Assembly: GCA_030146905.1 (NCBI GenBank)
Contig: JASLAV010001259.1
Span: 1-17,111, forward strand
Source of the DNA: Lentzea sp.
GTDB taxonomy: Bacteria > Actinomycetota > Actinomycetes > Mycobacteriales > Pseudonocardiaceae
DNA: 17,111 nucleotides
Reading direction: 5' to 3'
This document shows positions 1 to 7,014 of this stretch, piece by piece. The notes below the pieces were generated by a model. The model searched no databases. It was given only the letters and a program-made list of their open reading frames with translations, and was not told the DNA's origin. Positions within the stretch are counted from its first letter, which is position 1; each line of letters begins with the position of its first letter. The position numbers and the translations under genes are program-made.

Positions 1-2696
1 AGCGGCCCCGCGTCGCCGGTCGCGGTCACGGGTTCGGCGGTGCGCCACACCTGATGCGCCTCGATGAGGGTGCCTTCGGCCGTGCGGGGCGCGAGAGGGC
101 GGTGCGTGTAGCCGCGCAGCCGGGCGCACGGCGATCCGTCCTCACCGAACAGGTCGAGATCCACTTTGGACTCACCGGTCGCGCGGAGCACCGCGTGGAC
201 GACCCGGCCCGCCGGTGCCAGCAGCGTGAGCTCGTCGAGGGCGAACGGAACGGCGACGGCGTCGGGCCGGCGCCAGCCGTCCCCGTCCGCGCCCAGGGCG
301 AGAACGGCCTGCAGCGCGCTGTCGAGCACGACCGGGTGCAGCAGCCAGCCCGGCGCCGCCTGCGCGGGCACCTGGATGCGGGCGAGCACACCGTCCTCAC
401 CCCGCGACACCGCGTCCAGGCCGCGCAGCGAAGGCCCGTGCTCGATCCCGCTGGCACGCAGGGCCTCGTACCCGCGGCCGACGTCGATCGGCTGCGGGAA
501 CCGGGCCACCAGGTCACCGGCGGCCTCGCCACCGGGCTGACCGGCGGTGAGGTGTCCTGTGGTGCAACGGTTTCCCGCGTCGTCGAGGACCGTGAAGCCG
601 AAGCCGCCGTCCCGGGGTTCCAGCCGCAGCCGCGCGGCCAGCCGTGTTCCCGTGACCGCCAGAGGCCGCAGCCAGCCGACGTTGCGCACGCTCGGCACGT
701 CGATCCCGCCGATCTGCTCGGCGGCCGCGAGGACGAGGCCGAGCACGGCCACGCCGGGCACCACCGGAACGCCGTTCACCACGTGGTCGCGGATGACGTC
801 CTGACCGGCGTCGAAGGTCAGCGGGAAGGTCCAGACGCCGTTCTCCTCCACACCGGGACCGAGTGACGGGTGACCGGCGGCCTCCAGCGGCCGGAACCAG
901 TACGGCGTGCGGGCGAACGCGTAGCCCGGCAGGTGGATCCGCCTGCCGGTCGCGGGCCAGTCCGACCAGTCGACCGGGAGGCCGCGCACCCAGGCACGGG
1001 CGAACTTCTCCGTGCGGCCCTGGTCACGCCACACGGCCACCAGCTCCGCCAGGTCGTTCTCGTCGAGCACGGCGGCCTGCTCGTCCTCGGCCTGGCCCCG
1101 CACACCGCGTCCCCGCGGCAGGCCGTCCCCCGCGAACGCTTCGAGCTGTTCGGCCCAGTCCGCCAGATCCCGCGCGTGGAAGACCACTCGCACGGGCAGG
1201 GGAACGCGTCCGTGCCTCAACGTGTGCGCGATGTCGGCCAGCGAGGGCGGCACGTCCTCCGTCAGCCGCGTGCGCGCCCACTTCGCCAGCCCGGCGCACG
1301 TCTCGCGCAACCGGTCCTCGTCCCACGCGGACACCGGCAACCATTCGTCCTCATCGGACGGTGGTGTCGGCTCGGCCGGTGGAACGGACTCCAGCACGGC
1401 GTGCGCGTTGGTGCCCGCGAAACCGAACGAGCTCACCCCTGCGCGCAGCGGCTCGCCGTCCTGCGCGGTCCACTCGGACAGCTCGTCGACGACGCGGAAC
1501 GGTGACCCGTCCAGGCTGATCAGCGGGTTCAGCCGCTCGAACCCGACCGTGGCGGGCAACCGGCCGTGCCGCATGGCCGCGATGACCTTGAGCAGACCGG
1601 CCACCCCTGCCGCGCCTTCGAGGTGCCCGATGTTCGTCTTGACCGAGCCGAGGCCGCAGTGGTGCTCCCCGCCCGAGTCGCCGAGCTCCGCGAACGCCTT
1701 CTTCAGGCCGCGCACCTCGATCGGATCGCCGACGGGCGTACCCGTGCCGTGGGCCTCGATGTAGCTCACCGACGCCGGGTCGATCCCGGCCCGCCGGTAG
1801 ACGTCGACGATCAGCTCCGCCTGGGCGTCGGGGTTCGTGACGGTGAGCGAGCTGGTGCGGCCGCCGTGGTTGCTGCCGATGCCGCGCACCACCGCGTGCA
1901 CGGGATCGCCGTCCCTGCGCGCATCGGCGAGCCTCTTGAGCAGCAGGACGCCACCGCCCTCGCCGCGCACGTACCCGTTGGCCTGCGCGTCGAAGGCCTT
2001 GCTCCGGCCTGCCGGCGAGAGCATGCCCGCCTTGCTGAACGCGACGAAGTGCCGCGGCGACCACACCAGGTTGACGCCACCCGCCAGCGCCTGGTCGCAG
2101 TCGCCCGCCTGCAACGCCTGCACGGCCTGTTGCACCGACACAAGTGAACTGGCGCACGCGGTGTCGTTGACCACGCTGGGGCCGCGGAAGTCGAAGAAGT
2201 GCGAAACGCGGTTGGCGATGACCGCGTACGCCGCACCCGTCGGGTAGTACGCGTCGATCGTGGCGAGCTCCTGCTCGACCAGTTCCGCGTAGTCCCAGTG
2301 GCACACCCCCATGAACACGCCGGTGCGCGACCCGGCCAGGCGGTCGGCCCGGTACCCCGCGTCCTCGACGGCGTGCCAGCTCAGTTCGAGGGCCAGCCGC
2401 TGCTGCGGGTCCATCAGCCGCGCCTCACGCGGGGAGATGCTGAAGAAGTCGGCGTCGAAGCACTCCACGTCGTCGACGAAACCGCCCCAGACGCTGGCGG
2501 TCTTGTCGCCGTCGCGGCGCGGGTCGCCCGCGAAGTCCGCAGCGCGCCAACGCTTCTCCGGCACCTCGCTGATCAACGAGCGCCCCTGCTCGAGGTTCGC
2601 CCAGAACTCGTCGGCGGTCCGCGCACCGGGCAGCCTCAACGCCTGTCCGACGACCGCGATCGCGGTGTCCTGCGCACCGGAAGTGTGCTGTGTCAT
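1..2696 (-). CDS. AT-less (trans-AT) type I polyketide synthase, N-terminal part (KS - AT-docking remnant - DH), continues past left edge
   Basis: This is the first 898 codons of a modular polyketide synthase that runs off the window. It starts at ATG 2696, five bases after the Shine-Dalgarno GAGGAA and 13 bp after the amidotransferase stop. A ketosynthase fills about residues 12-435: active Cys in DTACASS (about residue 181), then EAHGTGT (about 314) and NIGHLE (about 356). No acyltransferase follows. Only a short docking/linker region is present, ending in a post-AT-like LPGYAFARTPYWF. A dehydratase comes next, with its HxxxGxxxxP motif at His638 and a DSALQ motif at Asp792, so it looks active. 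An AT-less module served by a discrete AT upstream is the trans-AT arrangement. The protein opens directly with a KS and no loading domain, so its primer must come from a separate carrier, probably the neighbouring ACP. The polyketide made cannot be read from this part alone. Confidence 0.95.
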   Translation of the reverse strand, partial: MTQHTSGAQDTAIAVVGQALRLPGARTADEFWANLEQGRSLISEVPEKRWRAADFAGDPRRDGDKTASVWGGFVDDVECFDADFFSISPREARLMDPQQRLALELSWHAVEDAGYRADRLAGSRTGVFMGVCHWDYAELVEQELATIDAYYPTGAAYAVIANRVSHFFDFRGPSVVNDTACASSLVSVQQAVQALQAGDCDQALAGGVNLVWSPRHFVAFSKAGMLSPAGRSKAFDAQANGYVRGEGGGVLLLKRLADARRDGDPVHAVVRGIGSNHGGRTSSLTVTNPDAQAELIVDVYRRAGIDPASVSYIEAHGTGTPVGDPIEVRGLKKAFAELGDSGGEHHCGLGSVKTNIGHLEGAAGVAGLLKVIAAMRHGRLPATVGFERLNPLISLDGSPFRVVDELSEWTAQDGEPLRAGVSSFGFAGTNAHAVLESVPPAEPTPPSDEDEWLPVSAWDEDRLRETCAGLAKWARTRLTEDVPPSLADIAHTLRHGRVPLPVRVVFHARDLADWAEQLEAFAGDGLPRGRGVRGQAEDEQAAVLDENDLAELVAVWRDQGRTEKFARAWVRGLPVDWSDWPATGRRIHLPGYAFARTPYWFRPLEAAGHPSLGPGVEENGVWTFPLTFDAGQDVIRDHVVNGVPVVPGVAVLGLVLAAAEQIGGIDVPSVRNVGWLRPLAVTGTRLAARLRLEPRDGGFGFTVLDDAGNRCTTGHLTAGQPGGEAAGDLVARFPQPIDVGRGYEALRASGIEHGPSLRGLDAVSRGEDGVLARIQVPAQAAPGWLLHPVVLDSALQAVLALGADGDGWRRPDAVAVPFALDELTLLAPAGRVVHAVLRATGESKVDLDLFGEDGSPCARLRGYTHRPLAPRTAEGTLIEAHQVWRTAEPVTATGDAGP

Positions 2697-2709
2697 GGAA
2701 GTTCCTCGT

Positions 2710-4695
2710 CTATTCCTGGCCGTGTCCGGCAGTCAGCGCGCTCGTGCGGCGATCGACCACGTGCAACCCGGCGCGCAGGGACGAGGCGTCGAACGCCTGC
2801 CCGCGTACGAACCAGTGGTGCAGCCAGTAGAGGGAGGCCAGCAGGGTGAACGCCTGGTTCTCCTTGGTGCCGATCCGCTCGGCGGGAGCGGTGAAGACGC
2901 GGTCGACGAGAGCGCGGGTGAACCGGGGGTCGAGCACTCCGATCGCGTCCAGCGTGGTCTGGTCGGTCAGGACGTCGCGGAACTCCGGCCAGGCGCGCAC
3001 GAAGGCCGCGCTGTCGGTCGCGCGGTAGGGGAACTTGCCCTTGTCGACGACCTTCTTCGGCAACACGTCGGCGAAAGCGCGTTTGAGGACGTACTTCTCG
3101 TCGAACGGGTCGCCGAAGCGGTGGTTGAGCGACGCGGCCAGCCGCACGACCGCCGGGTCCAGGAACGGGCAGCGGTTCTCGACTCCGTGGGCCAGCGCCA
3201 TGCGGTCGCCCTGGGTGGAGAGCAGGTAACCGGACAGCAGCGTGCGGAACTCGAGCCACTGCGCCTTGCGCACGGTGTCGAGTCCGGCGTAGCCCGGTTC
3301 GTCGGCGACCATCCGCTGTGCGGAGGCGAACGGGTCGGTGGCGTCGCGGAGCAGGCGCACGGCGAACCTGCCGTTCTGGAACCGCATCTGGTGCGAGAAG
3401 AGTCCCGGCAGGTTTTCCTCGGTGAACTGCTGGTACAGCCCCAGCATGCGCCGGGGAGCGTTCTCCCCGGAGAAGTGCGGTAGGTACGGGTAGGTCCGCG
3501 CGATCCGCTCCAGGCGTTCCTGCTCGGTGAGGTCGTGCCAGGCGTCGAGCAGCAAGGCGTCCTTGAAGATGCCGTAGCCCAGGAACGCCTCGTCCGCGCC
3601 CTCACCGCTCAGCACCACCTTGATGCCCGCCTCGCGCACCTGCTCGGCGAGCAGGTACATCGGCACGAACGCGGTCCGGAACGCCGGCACCTCCGCGTGC
3701 TTGACCGCCGCCGGGAACGCCTGCACGACGTCACCGTCACGAACGCGCACGGAGTGGTGACGGGTGCCGAGGTCCGAGGTGAGCGCCGCCTGCTCGGCCG
3801 ACTCGTCGAACTGGGCGTCGTCGAACTCGATCGAGAAGGTCCGCAGGGGGTGCTGCTGCCGTCCGGCAGCCAGGTGGGCGATGATCGAGGAGTCGAGCCC
3901 GCCGGAGACGTAGACACCGACTTCCACGTCGCTGCGCAGCCGCACGTCCACCGCCGCCGCCAGCTCCGCCCGCACCAGTTCGACCGCGTCCTCCTCGGTC
4001 TCCGGTGGCAGGCCCGGCTCCAGGTCGAGCGTGGCCCAGCGGCCCCGTTCGACGTCATCACCGCGCAGGCACAGGAACTCCCCCATCGGCACCTGCTCGA
4101 CATCGCGGTAACCGCTCTGGGCAGGCAGGGGCGTCCAGGTCGCGAAGATCGACGCGAGCTGCGCGGGGTCGAAGGAGAACCGGAATCCGGGAACGGCCAG
4201 GAACGCCTTCATCTCGGAGGCGAACAGCCACCTCCCCTCGTGGCGGGCGACGAACAGCGGGCGCTTGCCGAACCGGTCGCGGACGAGCGTGAGCTCTCCC
4301 TCAACCGAGTCGTAGACGGCGAAGGCGAACGCGCCGTTGAACCTCCGCAGGCAGTCACGACCCCAGGTGAGCCACGCCTGGAGCACGACCTCGGTGTCGG
4401 AGCCGGTGCGGAAGCGCACCCCGTGCCTGCTGAGCTCCGCCCGGATCTCGCGGTAGTTGTAGAGCTCACCGTTGTAGCAGAGCCACCACCGGCCGTCCTC
4501 GCTGCCGATCGGCTGCGAACCATGGGTGAGGTCGATGATGCTCAGGCGAACCGTGCCCATCACCACGCGGTCGTCCAGATAGCACCCGGCCTCGTCGGGG
4601 CCGCGGTGCTCGATCTGGCGCAGCATCCCCGCGATCAGGTCGCGGTGACCGGAGATCTGGTGGGCGCCTCCGTACGCACCGGCGATTCCGCACAT
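2710..4695 (-). CDS. Asparagine-synthetase-like glutamine amidotransferase (AsnB family), polyketide starter-unit amide formation
   Basis: A 661-residue AsnB-family enzyme. The N-terminal class II glutaminase has the nucleophile Cys2 in MCGIAG, then RGPDE (31-35), NGELYN (75-80) and GSDTE (99-102). The C-terminal ATP-pyrophosphatase domain has the PP-loop SGGLDSS (264-270) and SGEGADE (363-369). Both half-reactions look intact: ammonia is released from glutamine, channelled, and used to amidate an adenylated carboxylate. Its place between a discrete ACP (4 bp upstream) and an AT-less PKS (13 bp downstream) argues against housekeeping asparagine synthesis. By analogy with the amidotransferases of glutarimide PKSs and of OxyD in oxytetracycline synthesis, the likely substrate is malonyl-ACP, giving malonamyl-ACP as the nitrogen-bearing starter. 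The substrate is inferred; the family assignment is firm. Confidence 0.93.
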   Translation of the reverse strand: MCGIAGAYGGAHQISGHRDLIAGMLRQIEHRGPDEAGCYLDDRVVMGTVRLSIIDLTHGSQPIGSEDGRWWLCYNGELYNYREIRAELSRHGVRFRTGSDTEVVLQAWLTWGRDCLRRFNGAFAFAVYDSVEGELTLVRDRFGKRPLFVARHEGRWLFASEMKAFLAVPGFRFSFDPAQLASIFATWTPLPAQSGYRDVEQVPMGEFLCLRGDDVERGRWATLDLEPGLPPETEEDAVELVRAELAAAVDVRLRSDVEVGVYVSGGLDSSIIAHLAAGRQQHPLRTFSIEFDDAQFDESAEQAALTSDLGTRHHSVRVRDGDVVQAFPAAVKHAEVPAFRTAFVPMYLLAEQVREAGIKVVLSGEGADEAFLGYGIFKDALLLDAWHDLTEQERLERIARTYPYLPHFSGENAPRRMLGLYQQFTEENLPGLFSHQMRFQNGRFAVRLLRDATDPFASAQRMVADEPGYAGLDTVRKAQWLEFRTLLSGYLLSTQGDRMALAHGVENRCPFLDPAVVRLAASLNHRFGDPFDEKYVLKRAFADVLPKKVVDKGKFPYRATDSAAFVRAWPEFRDVLTDQTTLDAIGVLDPRFTRALVDRVFTAPAERIGTKENQAFTLLASLYWLHHWFVRGQAFDASSLRAGLHVVDRRTSALTAGHGQE

Positions 4696-4699
4696 CCCG

Positions 4700-4963
4700 T
4701 CACCGACCGTCCACGCTGGACAGCAGGTTCGCTTCGACGAACTTCACGATCGCGCTGAGCGAGACCAGCACCGTGTCGAGCATCTGCTCACCCAGTTCGA
4801 CGCCGTAGCGCTGCTGCACGTGGTTCATCAGCGAGACGTAGCCGAACGAGTCGAGCACTCCTGCCTTGAACAGGTCGGTGTCCTCGGTGATCTCGTCTCC
4901 GAAGGTGAACAGCGCCTCGTTCTCCAGGTAGTGCTTCAGCTCGGCGGTCAGCTCGGCGTTCAT
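4700..4963 (-). CDS. Discrete acyl carrier protein
   Basis: An 87-residue acidic helical protein with the carrier signature GVLDSFGYVSLM; Ser39 is the probable phosphopantetheine attachment site. The length is normal for a stand-alone ACP. The start ATG 4963 overlaps the stop of the AT-TE gene as ATGA, and AAGGGG lies just upstream, so translation is coupled. The stop is 4 bp before the amidotransferase start. The aromatic residue after the active Ser (DSF rather than DSL) is unlike fatty-acid ACPs and fits a dedicated secondary-metabolite carrier. Its position between a malonyl-type AT and an amidotransferase suggests it holds malonate while the acid is amidated and then hands the amide to the first KS. 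The ACP call is firm; the cargo is inferred. Confidence 0.92.
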   Translation of the reverse strand: MNAELTAELKHYLENEALFTFGDEITEDTDLFKAGVLDSFGYVSLMNHVQQRYGVELGEQMLDTVLVSLSAIVKFVEANLLSSVDGR

Positions 4964-6537
4964 GGATTTACCCCTTCGATCAGGTGAGCCAGCTCAGGCC
5001 AGTGGGCCCGGATGAAGAAGTGGTCGCCCGGCAGCCGGTAGCGGACCAGCGGTTCGGTGGTTTCTCGCTGCCAGGCAACGAGTTCGGCCTCCGTGAACGG
5101 TTCCTCGTCGCCGGTGACGACCGTGATCGGCACGTCCAGCGGCGCCTCCTCGTGGTGGCGGTACCGGCCGAGCACGGTGAAGTCCGCGCGCAGCACGCGT
5201 TCGTAGTGCGCCATGAGGTCCTCGTACCGGCGCAGCTGCTGGGGCACCCCGCCCAGCTGGTCGAGGTGCGCCCAGAAGGCGTCCCCCGTCAGCTGCCAGG
5301 TGTCCCGCTCCCTGCTGGGAACCGACGGCCCGCACTCGCCGGAGACGACCAGCCGCACCGGTGCGGGGAGGCCTTCTGCACGGAGCCTCCGGCACACCCC
5401 GAACGCGAGCCTGGCGCCGAGGCTGTGGCCGTAGACGGCGAACGGCTCGTCGCCGTGGTCCCGCAGGTGTTCCCGCACCTGGCCGGTCAGGTCCGCGACG
5501 AGCGCCTCCGGATCGGAGACGAGCGGCGCCGAGTGGCGACGCCCGCGGCCGGGCCGTTCCAGCGGCACCAGTTCGACGTCCCGCAGGTGTTCGCGCAACG
5601 GCCGGTAGGAGTTCTCGTCACCGCCGGCGAACGCGACGGCGAACACCCGCCGTGGTTTCGGCGCCGGTGGCACCGGCGCCGTCTCGATCTGTCGCACCAT
5701 CCTGGTCAGCACTCCGTTTCCGCCGATCTCCCTGAACCGCTCGGCGGGCAACCGGCGGAGCACCGCGAGCACGCTGTCCGACCAGCGCACCGCGCCGTCG
5801 AGCTGCGCGGACAACGTGCTCGCCACCTCGCCGTCGCGGTACGGCCGCGCGGTCGCGTTGGCGATCACCGTCCTGGCGAGCGGTGCGAACCGGAACCCGC
5901 GCAGGAACGCCGCGAACTCCTCCCGCGCGGACCTCATGTACCGCGAGTGGAACGCCGCGGACACGCGCAACGGAGCCACCCGCAACCCCTGCCCCGTCAA
6001 AACCTCGCGGGCGCGGTCGATGTCCCCGGCCGGACCGGAGAGCACGTTCTGGGACGGGGTGTTGCGGTTCGCCACGTCCAGGGTCGTGAGCTCGTTCTCG
6101 GCGAGCAGTTCCTCGAGCCGTTGCGTCGAAGCGCCCACCACGGCGAGCATCGCGCCGCCTCGCTCGGCCCCCATCAACGCGGACCGCTGCGCCACGAGTT
6201 TCAAGCCGGTCTCGAAGTCGAACGCCTCCGCGGCGAGCAACGCGTTGTACTCCCCGAGACTGTGCCCGAGCACCACGTCGGCCGGCGGCTCGCCGCGGTC
6301 GATGCTGTCCCAATAGGACAGTGCGTTGACCACGAAGACAGCGGGCTGCGTGTAGCGGGTGTCGTCGAGGCGGCCGTCGGGGTCTTCGAGGCACAGCCGC
6401 GCGATGTCGTAGCCGAGGACGTCACCGGCGAGCGCGACGGCTTCGGGATATCGGTCGAACAGTCCCGCCCCCATCCCCTTGGCCTGGGTACCCTGGCCGG
6501 GGAAGAGCGCGACGCCACCTCCGTGCGTGACAGGCAT
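4960..6537 (-). CDS. Discrete trans-acyltransferase fused to a type II (editing) thioesterase
   Basis: A 525-residue two-domain protein. Residues 8-288 are a malonyl-type acyltransferase: GQGTQ near the N-terminus, nucleophile Ser93 in GHSLGEY, Arg118 (carboxylate contact) and catalytic His197 in FHSRYM. A proline-rich linker (288-296) leads to an alpha/beta-hydrolase thioesterase of the GrsT/RifR type (297-522), with Ser372 in GHSLG, Asp477 in TGDEE and His506 in GDHFF. Both active sites appear complete. The AT would charge the AT-less PKS and the discrete ACP in trans; the TE would clear stalled or mis-primed carrier thiols. The start ATG 6537 has GGAG upstream; the stop overlaps the ACP start by 4 bp. 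The preceding 211-bp gap is rich in hairpins. Which acyl-CoA is used is inferred (malonyl) from the family. Confidence 0.93.
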   Translation of the reverse strand: MPVTHGGGVALFPGQGTQAKGMGAGLFDRYPEAVALAGDVLGYDIARLCLEDPDGRLDDTRYTQPAVFVVNALSYWDSIDRGEPPADVVLGHSLGEYNALLAAEAFDFETGLKLVAQRSALMGAERGGAMLAVVGASTQRLEELLAENELTTLDVANRNTPSQNVLSGPAGDIDRAREVLTGQGLRVAPLRVSAAFHSRYMRSAREEFAAFLRGFRFAPLARTVIANATARPYRDGEVASTLSAQLDGAVRWSDSVLAVLRRLPAERFREIGGNGVLTRMVRQIETAPVPPAPKPRRVFAVAFAGGDENSYRPLREHLRDVELVPLERPGRGRRHSAPLVSDPEALVADLTGQVREHLRDHGDEPFAVYGHSLGARLAFGVCRRLRAEGLPAPVRLVVSGECGPSVPSRERDTWQLTGDAFWAHLDQLGGVPQQLRRYEDLMAHYERVLRADFTVLGRYRHHEEAPLDVPITVVTGDEEPFTEAELVAWQRETTEPLVRYRLPGDHFFIRAHWPELAHLIEGVNP

Positions 6538-6562
6538 TGCGGCTCCGCTTCTCGGATCAGTT

Positions 6563-6616
6563 CTTCTCGGGAGAAGCCTTTCCGGGCACAGGAAAGGCGG
6601 CCGGCTCCATCGGCCG
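6563..6616 (-). promoter_or_regulatory. Stacked hairpins in the leader of the AT-TE gene
   Basis: Three inverted repeats lie in a row 26-79 bp upstream of the AT-TE start. CTTCTC-GG-GAGAAG spans 6563-6576. GCCTTTCC with a 7-nt loop and GGAAAGGC spans 6576-6598 (8 perfect pairs). CGGCCG-7 nt-CGGCCG spans 6598-6616. They sit in the 211-bp gap between the small peptide gene and the biosynthetic operon and touch end to end. They could form a transcription terminator after the peptide gene, an attenuator, or protein-binding sites. No U-run follows, so a plain intrinsic terminator is uncertain. Confidence 0.45.
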
Positions 6617-6748
6617 GGCCGGATGAGGTCCGTTGATCGCGCACACCGACAGCGGTCCCGACCTGCGTCGCACCCGCTGGGAACAGAAGAACGTGCTCGC
6701 CGATCGGCAGTGATCAGCCAGACGCCGGAGCAGACCGGCGACGACGGT

Positions 6749-6937
6749 TCAGGCCGCGGTCGCGACCGGGGCGGAGGTGGCGCCGATCCCCGCCGCCGCG
6801 GTGGACGACGGAACCGCGTTGGGGCCTTCGACCCCGAAGTCGGAACCGCTGAAAGCGAAGACAGCTGCGATGCCCAGTCCCATTCCGGTGTCGCGCACCA
6901 TGACAGCGAAACGCTTCGCAGTTGCGTTCTTCAGCAC
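6749..6937 (-). CDS. Orphan 62-residue peptide, RiPP-precursor-like, no Cys
   Basis: A GTG-started 62-codon gene with one of the strongest ribosome-binding sites in the window (GGGAGGG, six bases from the start). A basic N-terminus (MLKNATAKRF) is followed by a hydrophobic, glycine-rich stretch (about 18-31, GMGLGIAAVFAFSG). A polar SDFGVEGPNAVPSST segment comes next, then an Ala/Ser/Thr-rich tail ending in ATAA. It has no Cys, Trp, Tyr, His or Gln. I do not recognise the family. It lies 77 bp downstream of an ATP-grasp-fold gene and 211 bp upstream of the AT-TE gene, all on the same strand. Options are a ribosomal peptide precursor, a small membrane or signalling peptide, or a modulator of the synthase. 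A Sec signal is unlikely because Arg-Asp (15-16) interrupts the hydrophobic run. The strong RBS makes it probably a real gene; its function is unknown. Confidence 0.65.
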   Translation of the reverse strand: MLKNATAKRFAVMVRDTGMGLGIAAVFAFSGSDFGVEGPNAVPSSTAAAGIGATSAPVATAA

Positions 6938-6942
6938 TTTGT

Positions 6943-6949
6943 CCCTCCC
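6943..6949 (-). promoter_or_regulatory. Strong ribosome-binding site deciding the small-peptide start
   Basis: On the minus strand GGGAGGG precedes the GTG at 6937 by about six bases (GACAAA between). This fixes the start of the 62-residue peptide and is the main reason to believe that gene. Confidence 0.75.
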
Positions 6950-7014
6950 GTTTTCTCGGTCAGGACAACTGTGGCAGCCGCGGTTCCCGATCCGTTCCTC
7001 CCCGGGATACCGCT

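Noticed and set aside
54..866. Long plus-strand frames opposite the PKS, amidotransferase, SARP and other genes
   Set aside because: These are antisense shadows of high-GC genes: Arg/Pro/Ala-rich translations with no domains, exactly covering strong genes on the other strand.
2710..4695. Housekeeping asparagine synthetase
   Set aside because: It lies inside a tightly spaced operon between a discrete ACP and an AT-less PKS, the position of dedicated amidotransferases; primary Asn synthesis is not excluded biochemically but is unlikely.
6644..6662. Possible SARP-type direct repeat (CACCGAC and TCCCGAC, 12-bp period) upstream of the AT-TE gene
   Set aside because: Only five of seven positions match, and the 12-bp period does not fit the 11-bp spacing usual for SARP boxes; too weak to call.
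6749..6937. Small peptide as a lanthipeptide, lasso or classic graspetide precursor
   Set aside because: No Cys for lanthionines, no lasso-type Gly/Asp ring pattern or maturation genes beside it, and too few acidic residues in the C-terminal half for a typical graspetide core.
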